DNA of 64,000 bases from Flavobacterium sp. (GTDB lineage Bacteria > Bacteroidota > Bacteroidia > Flavobacteriales > Flavobacteriaceae): positions 1 to 64,000 of the forward strand of contig JACMOK010000014.1 in NCBI GenBank assembly GCA_014378065.1, written 5' to 3'. A model generated the notes under the pieces. The model made no database searches. It had not been told where the DNA came from and saw nothing but the letters and a program-made list of their open reading frames with translations. This document shows, in pieces, positions 37,094 through 44,460 of the stretch (position 1 is the first letter of the stretch; the number at the start of each line of letters is the position of its first letter). Position numbers and translations under genes: made by a program.

Positions 37094-38227
37094 ATGCTCC
37101 TAGAAACCATCAAGCTTAACACTATTGAAGAGGCCATTGAAGATATTCGTCAAGGCAAAATTATCATCGTGGTCGATGATGAAGATCGAGAAAACGAAGG
37201 AGATTTTCTTGCTGCCGCAGAATTGGTTACACCAGAAATGATAAATTTTATGGCCACGCACGGACGTGGGCTGATCTGTGCACCTCTTACTGAAAATCGT
37301 TGCAAAGAATTGGGCCTGCATGCCATGGTCAACAATAATACCGACCACATGGAAACTGCTTTTACCGTATCGGTAGATTTAAGAGGAAATGGTGTTACGA
37401 CAGGAATATCAGCAGCGGACAGAGCCAAAACTGTATTAGCGCTTGTTAATTCGGATATTAAATCACACGATTTGGCTAGACCAGGACACATTTTTCCCTT
37501 AATAGCAAAGCAAGGCGGCGTGTTGCGCAGAACCGGACATACCGAAGCAGCGATAGATTTTGCAAGATTAGCTGGATTTAAATCGGCGGGTGTTATTTGT
37601 GAAATTATGAATGACGACGGCACGATGGCTAGATTACCTGAACTGGTAATTGTAGCAAAAAAATTCAATTTAAAATTGGTATCGATTGAAGATTTAGTAG
37701 CATACCGAATGCAACACGACAGTTTGATAGTGAAGAAAGAAGACTTTGATATCGAAACCCGTTTTGGCAACTTCAGAATGAGAGCTTATCAGCAAACTAC
37801 AAACAAGCAAATTCATGTAGCGCTCACTAAAGGCAATTGGAACATCGGAGAATCAATTCTGACGCGAATTAATTCCACATTAGTCAATAATGATATTTTG
37901 GGTACATTAACCAATAACGCTGACAAAAAATTAGATGACATGTTTCAATTGATAAAGGAGGAAGGTCGAGGAGCCATACTATTCATCAACCAAGAATCTC
38001 AGGCTAATAACTTGCTGAGCCGAATTGGCGAAATAAAAATGCTTCAGGCTAAAGGTATTTTCAAAGCGCCCCAAATAAAAATGGACGTTAAAGATTTTGG
38101 TATTGGCGCTCAAATATTGCATGACATTGACATTTCTAAAATAAGACTGGTATCGAATGCTGAACATGCAAAAAGGGTGGGAATGATCGGATATGGGCTA
38201 GAGATTACTGACTACGTGCCCTATTGA
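37094..38227 (+). CDS. ribB: RibBA-like protein: active DHBP synthase with degenerate GTP cyclohydrolase II domain
   Basis: A 377-residue two-domain protein of riboflavin synthesis. Residues 1-205 form 3,4-dihydroxy-2-butanone-4-phosphate synthase with its acidic site intact (DDEDRENEGDF at 28-38, THGRGLICAPL, RPGHIFPL, RRTGHTEAAID). The C-terminal half has the fold of GTP cyclohydrolase II, but where active enzymes have the zinc motif with three cysteines, this one reads STLVNNDILGTLTNNADKK (261-279), without cysteine. The catalytic arginine region is FINQESQ instead of YHRQEGR. It should make only the butanone product. It ends the operon and overlaps the convergent gene by 7 bp. Confidence 0.9.
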   Translation: MLLETIKLNTIEEAIEDIRQGKIIIVVDDEDRENEGDFLAAAELVTPEMINFMATHGRGLICAPLTENRCKELGLHAMVNNNTDHMETAFTVSVDLRGNGVTTGISAADRAKTVLALVNSDIKSHDLARPGHIFPLIAKQGGVLRRTGHTEAAIDFARLAGFKSAGVICEIMNDDGTMARLPELVIVAKKFNLKLVSIEDLVAYRMQHDSLIVKKEDFDIETRFGNFRMRAYQQTTNKQIHVALTKGNWNIGESILTRINSTLVNNDILGTLTNNADKKLDDMFQLIKEEGRGAILFINQESQANNLLSRIGEIKMLQAKGIFKAPQIKMDVKDFGIGAQILHDIDISKIRLVSNAEHAKRVGMIGYGLEITDYVPY

Positions 38228-38568
38228 TTCTCGGTCGCAGCGGTCTCTATTTTACTACCAACAAAATTAGAAACTGCAAACTGGAGAATGGTACCAATTA
38301 TTCTTTTAAAAGGATTGTGTGTACCTCCAAACATGATTTTTTTTGAAAGATAACCAGTACCAAGACCAATTAGGTTTCCTAGCAGATGACTCTTAATTTC
38401 TGGTGACGAAGCTACATCGCGGAATGTGCTTTTGATTAAATTAACAGGCTTCATACTCTCATAGGTAATCTCCCATTGCTCTTTAAGTAAATAAAATTCA
38501 TGTGATTTTTTACTTTCCAATAGCGCTATTCTTTCGTTTAAAGTTTGCTTGGCGTCTTTGTTACTCAT
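38221..38568 (-). CDS. Hypothetical membrane-associated protein of the YtxH cluster
   Basis: A 115-residue protein I do not recognise by name. The N-terminal half is a charged helix (LNERIALLESKKSHEFYLLKEQW), and the C-terminal half has two weakly hydrophobic glycine-rich segments (LLGNLIGLGTGYLSKKI and GTILQFAVSNFVG). Its start overlaps the stop of the holin-like gene by 4 nt (ATGA), and its 3' end overlaps ribB by 7 bp tail to tail. Co-transcribed with the two upstream genes, it is probably part of an envelope-stress protein set. Confidence 0.7.
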   Translation of the reverse strand: MSNKDAKQTLNERIALLESKKSHEFYLLKEQWEITYESMKPVNLIKSTFRDVASSPEIKSHLLGNLIGLGTGYLSKKIMFGGTHNPFKRIIGTILQFAVSNFVGSKIETAATENQ

Positions 38569-38918
38569 CTTAATTTTTCTTTTAAAATTTGTGAAATAAT
38601 AAAATTATTTATCGGCGTTTTAAACAACTGCTTTCTAAATAAAACAAATAATAACGCAAAGAACAAATAAAAACCTGCTACACTAAAAAAGCCATAATAA
38701 ACGTTGCCCAGCCATTGACCAATCATAATGGCCAAACCAAAATTGGTTAACATAGAAAACATTCCAACAACAACACCAATTGCAATATAAGAAGCCAAAG
38801 AAGAAAAAATATCAGCGCTTTTTTCAATCATACTGAGCTTAGCCAATTCGATCGCAGTCTTGGTATAATTTTCCGCTCTTTCGTAAAGCATTTCAATTGT
38901 TGTTGGATTGTCTTCCAT
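38565..38918 (-). CDS. Phage-holin-family (holin superfamily III-like, PF07332) membrane protein
   Basis: A 117-residue protein: an amphipathic N-terminal helix (TTIEMLYERAENYTKTAIELAKL) and two membrane helices (IAIGVVVGMFSML and GFFSVAGFYLFFALLFVLF), with a basic tail. Proteins of this type are common in Bacteroidota genomes outside prophages, usually next to YtxH genes, and are not lytic holins. The frame is open to 38948; I start at ATG 38918, whose sequence looks like the normal family beginning. Confidence 0.78.
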   Translation of the reverse strand: MEDNPTTIEMLYERAENYTKTAIELAKLSMIEKSADIFSSLASYIAIGVVVGMFSMLTNFGLAIMIGQWLGNVYYGFFSVAGFYLFFALLFVLFRKQLFKTPINNFIISQILKEKLR

Positions 38919-38949
38919 AAGTTGAATTTTAATTTTTTGAAAAAGCAAG

Positions 38950-39333
38950 TTAAGATTTTAAATTGTCAAATCCTTGTTTGGCTTCTTCAAATTTTGCTTT
39001 CCCGTCTGACTTGTAGTCTTCAAACTTAGATCTACCTTCTTCTTTCACTTGGTTAAATTTAGATTTCCCATCAGAAACCAGATTATCAAATCTTGAATTT
39101 CCGTCGGCAACTAAATTCTCTCCTTCTTTAAATAACTTTTCGTATTTTCTGGTAACCGAGGCTAATAAATCTTCGTATTTAGTTTTTAAATCATCGGCAT
39201 AATCAGTACCCTTATCTAAAACTTTTTTTCTCGTGTTAGTACCTTTGTCCGGTGCGAACAAAATGCCCAACAATGCTCCCGCAGCAACGCCGCCTAATAA
39301 TCCCAATACTATTTTACTGTTTGAAGATTTCAT
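38950..39333 (-). CDS. YtxH-domain protein
   Basis: A 127-residue stress-associated protein. One N-terminal membrane helix (KIVLGLLGGVAAGALLGILFAPDKG) is the YtxH signature, followed by GTNTRKKVLDKG. The rest is a hydrophilic helical region with an 11-residue-like repeat (DGKSKFNQVKEEG, EGRSKFEDYKSDG, DGKAKFEEAKQG). Such repeats resemble late-embryogenesis-abundant type sequences. First gene of the three-gene minus operon 39333-38221. Confidence 0.85.
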   Translation of the reverse strand: MKSSNSKIVLGLLGGVAAGALLGILFAPDKGTNTRKKVLDKGTDYADDLKTKYEDLLASVTRKYEKLFKEGENLVADGNSRFDNLVSDGKSKFNQVKEEGRSKFEDYKSDGKAKFEEAKQGFDNLKS

Positions 39334-39700
39334 AATATTTAATTTTAATTTGTTATTATTTACTTTTATTTTTAATTAATTCTAACAACATCTGGATGTT
39401 GGCAATCACACATAACTCCGAATCGTTCCGCCAAAACCATCGCAAAATCTGGTTTACCCAGAAAAAATCAACAGTATAATCAGCTAAAGCACGGCTTCGA
39501 AGTAGTTATTATAATACAATGAAACAATACGTATAACAATGTTGCTTGTTGTACAAATTTGAAGAAGAAAAGCACAAAACGCATTATAAAATTTTTTTTA
39601 AAAGTTACACAATTTACATTCTTTATTCAGTTCTTTTTTAGAGGCTTAAATTCTGTAAGTTTAACCTATAATTCTATAACCGGGACTGTGCATATTCACA
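39334..39700. other. Intergenic region between divergent ytxH and a small ORF
   Basis: About 400 bp of AT-rich DNA separate the ytxH operon (minus) from the small forward ORF at 39736. It should hold both promoters. Apart from the box at 39701 I find no clear -7 match for ytxH and no RNA structure I can name. Confidence 0.4.
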
Positions 39701-39708
39701 TATTTTTG
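39701..39708 (+). promoter_or_regulatory. Predicted promoter box (TATTTTTG) for the small ORF at 39736
   Basis: Exact TAnnTTTG match 27 bp upstream of the ATG at 39736. Confidence 0.45.
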
Positions 39709-39735
39709 AAGTGTAATTAAACTTGAGCAAATGTT

Positions 39736-39957
39736 ATGAAAATTGGAAATCAAAATGAAAACCACGAGCGAACATTATCATGCTCTGGTTTAAAGTCAAA
39801 ATTAAAAAAAGAGGTTCGTACAGAGACTGTTTTTCATGCAGAGACCGTTGTGAGAGATAAAAAGAGTAATAATCCGCAACTTTTAAACCTAAGAAGGGTT
39901 GCCGTTAATGATGAGTGGAATCGCGATTTGTGCTTATCTTATATAGGAAATCTATAA
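39736..39957 (+). CDS. Small hypothetical protein in its own transcription unit
   Basis: A 73-residue basic, hydrophilic protein (MKIGNQNENHERTL start, LKKEVRTETVFHAETVVRDKK middle, WNRDLCLSYIGNL end) that I do not recognise. It has two cysteines but no clear motif, signal peptide or membrane helix. A promoter box at 39701 and a strong terminator at 39984 bracket it tightly. So this is a real small transcript, coding for the peptide or possibly acting as an RNA. Confidence 0.5.
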   Translation: MKIGNQNENHERTLSCSGLKSKLKKEVRTETVFHAETVVRDKKSNNPQLLNLRRVAVNDEWNRDLCLSYIGNL

Positions 39958-39983
39958 GAATTGATTTCGTGTTTGTTTGTTTG

Positions 39984-40017
39984 GACAATCCATCTTTTGA
40001 TGGATTGTCTTTTTTTT
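39984..40017 (+). terminator. Intrinsic terminator of the small ORF
   Basis: A perfect 11-bp stem (GACAATCCATC, 39984-39994, with GATGGATTGTC, 39999-40009) and TTTT loop are followed by eight T residues. It points in the same direction as the 73-codon ORF and lies 26 bp after its stop. Confidence 0.88.
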
Positions 40018-40044
40018 ATCCCACTACAAGTGGATCGAATAACT

Positions 40045-40455
40045 TTAATCTTCCGACTTTTCTTCGCTTTCCTCCATTTCTTCTTTAATCTCTTCGATCA
40101 GATCAGCATATTCTTTGGAAAGTTCAATGATTTCCTTTTCGGTTTTTATTTCTGCATTAATCACCGCATTATTTGCAGTTTCGTGCGAAGATACTAGTTC
40201 GTTTACCTTTAGATGAAGTGAAGCAGAAAACCTATTGAATGATTTTTGTATGATAAACAAGCTTAAGAAAGTGATGCCGAAAATCATATCGCCAACAATT
40301 AAATGAAAGTCCCAATCTGACAGTAATGTTTTCGCCCACCATGAAATGACCATAAAGAATGCCAGAATGAAAGTGATAGAATTCCCTAACAATGTAGTGG
40401 CTATCGAAACGAGTTTTTCGAAAAAATTTTCCGAATAGTTATAAATTCTTTTCAT
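40045..40455 (-). CDS. Small Iron_permease-family (PF04120) membrane protein, copy 1
   Basis: A 136-residue protein with two to three membrane helices (SITFILAFFMVISWWAKTLL and LIVGDMIFGITFLSLFIIQKSF), followed by a cytoplasmic coiled-coil tail rich in Glu (ELSKEYADLIEEIKEEMEE). The segment ASLHLKVNELVSSHETANNAVIN is the conserved block of the low-affinity iron permease family. Iron transport is not demonstrated for these small bacterial members. A second copy is at 62116. The frame opens at 40479; ATG 40455 gives the expected N-terminus. Confidence 0.82.
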   Translation of the reverse strand: MKRIYNYSENFFEKLVSIATTLLGNSITFILAFFMVISWWAKTLLSDWDFHLIVGDMIFGITFLSLFIIQKSFNRFSASLHLKVNELVSSHETANNAVINAEIKTEKEIIELSKEYADLIEEIKEEMEESEEKSED

Positions 40456-40478
40456 GATTGAAATGTAATGAATATGCA

Positions 40479-40512
40479 TAAAAAAATCCCAGTATTTCTA
40501 AAAGGATTTTTA
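40479..40512 (-). terminator. Probable terminator of the gene at 40539
   Basis: On the minus strand AAAAATCC and GGGATTTTTT can pair across a 13-nt loop and run into a T tract, just after the stop of the 121-residue protein. The stem is short, so confidence is moderate. Confidence 0.5.
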
Positions 40513-40538
40513 ATATTTTACAATGTAGTCATTTGTTT

Positions 40539-40904
40539 TTAACTTGCCGAAAAATATTCAGTCACAAACAGATGCAATTGAGAGCGTGTCATTTTTTCTG
40601 TATCTTTAATTTCCAATTTTATTTTAACAAAACGATCGTCTTCACTTAACATATTAAAAAGTTCTATTTTCGCATCAGTGGGGCCAAACAGAATAACTTG
40701 ATAATAATCTTTGATAACATCGCCTATTTTTTTATAATACTTAAACTGTCTGTGTTGCTCTTTAAGCTTAGAAGTTGTTCCGAGATTTGATTGCTTAGCG
40801 TAACTAGATTCAATTGTTTTTACTTCGAAAGGCTCGTTGGTGAATTCCATCAGATGCGCAATGTTGTGATCCATCCAAATTCCTAATTTCTTTGGTTTTT
40901 TCAT
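40539..40904 (-). CDS. Small protein resembling the eRF1/host-attachment-like domain
   Basis: A 121-residue cytoplasmic protein. It opens with KKLGIWMDHNIAHLMEF, has a charged middle (KEQHRQFKYYKKIGDVIKDY), and then VILFGPTDAKIELFNML. The alternation of a strand with a conserved Asp-His and a GPTDAK-type loop resembles domain 3 of archaeal/eukaryal release factor eRF1 and related bacterial proteins. Homologues occur in Flavobacteriia near stress genes and are usually left as hypothetical. The resemblance is a recollection of the fold pattern, not a demonstrated homology. Single gene. Confidence 0.6.
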   Translation of the reverse strand: MKKPKKLGIWMDHNIAHLMEFTNEPFEVKTIESSYAKQSNLGTTSKLKEQHRQFKYYKKIGDVIKDYYQVILFGPTDAKIELFNMLSEDDRFVKIKLEIKDTEKMTRSQLHLFVTEYFSAS

Positions 40905-41009
40905 GATGCTAACCTCTAGATTATATACTTTTCAGTATATAATAAAGGTCAATTATATTAGAGTAACGCAATTACATAATACAATTAAAAAGTTATATGA
41001 TTTAAATAT

Positions 41010-41870
41010 CTATTTTACTTTTAAAGTATCTTTATTCGGTTCTGTTATCTTTTCATTAACAGAATTTTCTTTATTTTCCTTTTGCATTTCCTTTTTCAAT
41101 TTCTTTTGTTTTTTTGCTTCTGCCTTTTTCTTTTTGTTGAAATATCCTTTTAATAAGAAATTTTGCTTCGCAGCTTTTACCGATTCATTTAAGCCTGTAA
41201 TGGTAGAATCCATTGACTTTCCTAACTTTTCATCACTAGTAAGTTTTGAAAGTACGCCGTTCTTATTGTTGAGCTTTTTGGTGAAATTTTCCAAATTTAA
41301 AATCGTACTTTTCAGACTACTCGCTAGCGCATCGTCAGTCAAAAGTTTTGAAAGTGTTCCATTTTTATTATTCATATTATGAGTAAACTGCGAAAGTTCG
41401 ACAGTAATAAGTCCGGCGTTGTCTATTGTTGTCTGCACACTTTTCATAATCTGCTCCATTTCAATCGCCTTTGTTGATGCAATCAGATCGTTATCGGAAA
41501 CAGCATTATTCGAATCTGATCCTGGGGAAATCGTTAGTACCTTATCACCCATCAAACCGTCTGACCCAATACTAGCATGGGCATCGGTCTTGATAAATTG
41601 TTTAACATCATCGTTTATTTTAAATTTAACCAAAACGGTCGTGTCATTAACCAATGAAATGTCATCGACCGTTCCAACGTTGATCCCTGAGAATCGCACG
41701 TTATTTCCCACTTTTAGTCCGCTGACCGTTTTAAATTTAGACTTTAAATGAAATGTTGACCCAAAAAGGTTTTGCTGTTTCCCAATAAAATAAATGGTTG
41801 CTATAAATAGTAACAATCCTATTGTAACAAACATGCCTAATTTCCATGTAAACCCTGCTTCTTTACTCAT
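41010..41870 (-). CDS. MCE/MlaD-family substrate-binding protein of a lipid ABC transporter
   Basis: A 286-residue protein with one N-terminal membrane anchor (LGMFVTIGLLLFIATIYFIG) and an MCE domain at about 36-115 (KFKTVSGLKVGNNVRFSGINVGTVDDI, then IGSDGLMGDKVLTISPG). Next come two imperfect copies of a NNKNGTLSKLLTDD / NNKNGVLSKLTSDE motif (about 165-220) and a lysine-rich tail. MCE proteins form rings that pass lipids between membranes. It is the last gene of the permease-ATPase-MCE operon, as in MlaEFD. Confidence 0.92.
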   Translation of the reverse strand: MSKEAGFTWKLGMFVTIGLLLFIATIYFIGKQQNLFGSTFHLKSKFKTVSGLKVGNNVRFSGINVGTVDDISLVNDTTVLVKFKINDDVKQFIKTDAHASIGSDGLMGDKVLTISPGSDSNNAVSDNDLIASTKAIEMEQIMKSVQTTIDNAGLITVELSQFTHNMNNKNGTLSKLLTDDALASSLKSTILNLENFTKKLNNKNGVLSKLTSDEKLGKSMDSTITGLNESVKAAKQNFLLKGYFNKKKKAEAKKQKKLKKEMQKENKENSVNEKITEPNKDTLKVK

Positions 41871-41889
41871 AATTGCGAATTTTTATTGT

Positions 41890-42666
41890 TTAGTTGAAAA
41901 AAGATCTAACCCACGGATCATCACTTTTTTCTAATTCTTCGTAAGTTCCTTCGGCATCAATTACACCGTCCTTTAGCACGATAATACGATTACTCGTGAG
42001 TTTAGCACAAGCCATATCGTGTGTAATTATAAGTGATGTAGTTTTATATTTTTCTTGTATTTGTAAAATCAATTCACTGATTTCTCTGGAGGTGATGGTA
42101 TCCAAACCGGTAGTAGGTTCATCATACAATATAATTTCAGGTTTGATGATTAATGTCCTAGCCAATCCTATCCTTTTACGCATTCCGCCTGATAGTTCCG
42201 ATGGCATTTTGTCAATCGCATCTTCAAGTCCGACACTTTTTAACGCTTCTCTTACCTGCGTTTCAATATCTTCTGCACTACTTTCTTTATCGTGGTGTTT
42301 TAAGGTAAAAGCCAAATTTTCTCTGACCGACATTGAATCATACAAGGCACCATTTTGAAATAAAAAACCCATTCGCGATCTAACGGTATTGAGTTCAGTC
42401 GTATTCATTTGTGAAATTTCAGAACCAAACACTTTAATTTCGCCCTGATCGGCTTCAACCAACCCCACCAGACACTTTATTGCTACCGACTTTCCTGAAC
42501 CGGATTTTCCCAGTACCACTACGTTTTCTCCCTTAGAAACGTTTAAGTTGACCCCTTTTAAAATAACATTACTTCCAAACGCCTTATGTAAATTTTTTAT
42601 TTCAATAATAACCTCTTCCATTTCTTTTGTATGGCTTCGGCTGGTATTTTTCTTTTCATTTATCAT
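41890..42666 (-). CDS. ABC transporter ATP-binding protein (MlaF-like)
   Basis: A 258-residue ATPase of the Mla/Ttg2 lipid-transport type. Walker A is in VLGKSGSGKSVAIK, the signature is LSGGMRKRIGLARTL, and Walker B is ILYDEPTTGLD, with a switch His in IITHDM. It powers the adjacent permease and MCE protein. It starts 4 bp after the permease stop. A second Met 15 codons downstream (MEEVIIEIKN) could be the true start, since most homologues begin there. Confidence 0.94.
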   Translation of the reverse strand: MINEKKNTSRSHTKEMEEVIIEIKNLHKAFGSNVILKGVNLNVSKGENVVVLGKSGSGKSVAIKCLVGLVEADQGEIKVFGSEISQMNTTELNTVRSRMGFLFQNGALYDSMSVRENLAFTLKHHDKESSAEDIETQVREALKSVGLEDAIDKMPSELSGGMRKRIGLARTLIIKPEIILYDEPTTGLDTITSREISELILQIQEKYKTTSLIITHDMACAKLTSNRIIVLKDGVIDAEGTYEELEKSDDPWVRSFFN

Positions 42667-42670
42667 AAGA

Positions 42671-43429
42671 TCAAGAAATCAGGTCGGTTATCTGTACGGC
42701 AATCATGTCTATTATAAAAATGGTAAGTGAGGCCGTTACTACAGCTGAGTTGGCTGCTTTACCCACACTTTCAGTTCCATTCTCTGCGTTAAATCCTTTG
42801 AAGCATCCAATCATTCCAATAAAAAAACCAAAAAAGAAGGTCTTTACGGTTGCAGGAATCACATCGTTAAAGGTAAGCGACTCCAATACTTGTGAAAAAT
42901 ATCGGAAGAAAGTTATATCACCGTGTATATTAAAGCCTACAAATCCGCCTAATAATCCAACCATATCAGCATATAATACTAATATTGGAACCATAATTGT
43001 TGTTGCCATTATCCTCGTTACCACAAGATATTTAAAAGGATTAATTGCCGAAACTTCCATTGCATCAATTTGTTCGGTGACTTTCATCGATCCCAACTCT
43101 GCGCCAATTCCGGATGAAATCTTGCCCGCACAAATTAAAGCGGTGATTACTGGAGCAATTTCTCTAATGAGCGAGAGCGCTACCATTCCTGGAATCCAAG
43201 ATTCAGCTCCAAACTTTGCCAAGGTGGGACGTGATTGGATGGTGAGCACCAACCCCATGATAAAACCAGTGATGCTTACTAAGGGCAAAGATTTGTAACC
43301 CATGGCGTAACACTGCCAGAAAAACTCTTTTAATTCAAAAGAAGTGGTAAACAACTCCTTAAAAAACCTTTTCGAAAATAAGGAGACTTTGCCAACGTCG
43401 GTGAATATATTTTTAAGATAAAGAACCAA
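42671..43429 (-). CDS. ABC transporter permease (MlaE family)
   Basis: A 252-residue inner-membrane permease with about five or six helices. The conserved MlaE segment LPLVSITGFIMGLVLTIQSRPTLAKFG and the EIAPVITALICAGKISSGIGAELGSMKVTEQIDAMEV block, typical of the family, are clear. First gene of the operon permease-ATPase-MCE. It moves phospholipids or related lipids, probably for outer-membrane maintenance. Confidence 0.94.
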   Translation of the reverse strand: MVLYLKNIFTDVGKVSLFSKRFFKELFTTSFELKEFFWQCYAMGYKSLPLVSITGFIMGLVLTIQSRPTLAKFGAESWIPGMVALSLIREIAPVITALICAGKISSGIGAELGSMKVTEQIDAMEVSAINPFKYLVVTRIMATTIMVPILVLYADMVGLLGGFVGFNIHGDITFFRYFSQVLESLTFNDVIPATVKTFFFGFFIGMIGCFKGFNAENGTESVGKAANSAVVTASLTIFIIDMIAVQITDLIS

Positions 43430-43482
43430 ATTATTATGTTTTATCGATTAATTTATGCAAATTTAACTAAAATCGGGTGAAA

Positions 43483-43950
43483 TCAGTTCAAATAACGTCG
43501 TAATATCCAAGCAATCGTCTCGTGTTTTGACATAATCCCGGTTAAAAAATCTGCAGTGACAGCATCTTTAATTTCTTCGTCGCATACAGCAACGTTTTTT
43601 CTAAGCTCGCGTATTACTGTTTCGTGATCGTTAAGGAGTTCAATTAACATTTCTTTTTGGGTAGGATAATTGCCGGGCATCTCTTTAATTGAAGTAAGTT
43701 CAGAAAATTCTTTTAGGGTACCTATGGTATTAGCACCCAATTTATTGATTCGTTCAGCCACTTCGTCAATGACCTCTTCAAGTTCGGTATACTGGGCCTC
43801 AAATAACTTATGAAGTTCCATAAAACTTTCTCCTGAAACATTCCAATGAAATTTTCTTGTTTTCGTGTATAGTGTAACCTCGTCCGCTAAAATAACAGAC
43901 AAAAGACCTACAGATTGTTCTAATTTTTTTTGAGTAATTCCTATATTCAT
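43483..43950 (-). CDS. dps: Dps-family DNA-binding / mini-ferritin protein
   Basis: A 155-residue protein of the Dps family. All four inter-subunit ferroxidase ligands can be placed: His35 (KFHWNVSG), His47 (ELHKLFE), Asp62 and Glu66 (VIDEVAERI). It forms a dodecamer that oxidises and stores iron with hydrogen peroxide and protects DNA. The N-terminus is short and not strongly basic, so DNA binding may be weak. It lies among stress genes and near a catalase. Confidence 0.94.
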   Translation of the reverse strand: MNIGITQKKLEQSVGLLSVILADEVTLYTKTRKFHWNVSGESFMELHKLFEAQYTELEEVIDEVAERINKLGANTIGTLKEFSELTSIKEMPGNYPTQKEMLIELLNDHETVIRELRKNVAVCDEEIKDAVTADFLTGIMSKHETIAWILRRYLN

Positions 43951-44104
43951 TGCAGTATCAAAAATTAAATATTAAAATTAATGATGCGAAGTTCCTATTA
44001 AATGTTAAAAAAATTATTATACAACTTGCAAATTAAGTTATATTATTCCCATATCAAAAAAAAACGGACTAGAAACTGAGTTTTTAATAATATTATGACA
44101 ATTT

Positions 44105-44458
44105 TCAACCATTATCGTCTTCTAAGTTATTATGATTGTCGCCACCAATGCTATAATAATTGTTTTCCTCGTCTTCGTTTCCGGTTGCCTCTTGTTCATC
44201 ATCTAATTCACCGCCCGGCACGTCCAAGTCGCTGCCTGAGACGTCGGTTCTAAAATTTTTTTGATTGCGCTTTTCTTCTATTTGAGTTGGTAGATTCTCT
44301 TTCTTTTTTGTAATGTCCTCGGGATCAACTTCGGATTCTTTGTCGCCTTGTATGTAGATATCTTCGCTAGGCGGGTAGTTTAGAAATGAAGGAACACCAT
44401 CTTGTTCCCTGTCCGCTGCAGCTTTATCGGCATGACGACTTTTATCTGTAGCATTCAT
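44105..44458 (-). CDS. Small acidic hydrophilic hypothetical protein
   Basis: A 117-residue protein with very high Asp, Glu, Asn and Gln content and almost no hydrophobic core, so probably disordered. Landmarks: DKSRHADKAAADREQDG at the start, LNYPPSEDIYIQGDKE, PGGELDDEQEATGNEDEENN and a NHNNLEDDNG end. Similar short proteins are found in Bacteroidota near stress genes; the function is unknown. It starts 2 bp after the glycosyltransferase stop and is surely co-transcribed with it. Confidence 0.7.
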   Translation of the reverse strand: MNATDKSRHADKAAADREQDGVPSFLNYPPSEDIYIQGDKESEVDPEDITKKKENLPTQIEEKRNQKNFRTDVSGSDLDVPGGELDDEQEATGNEDEENNYYSIGGDNHNNLEDDNG

Positions 44459-44460
44459 AA

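Noticed and set aside
38565..38918. Prophage remnant suggested by a holin-family protein
   Set aside because: No other phage genes nearby. This membrane-protein family is commonly found next to YtxH genes in Bacteroidota as a cellular stress protein.
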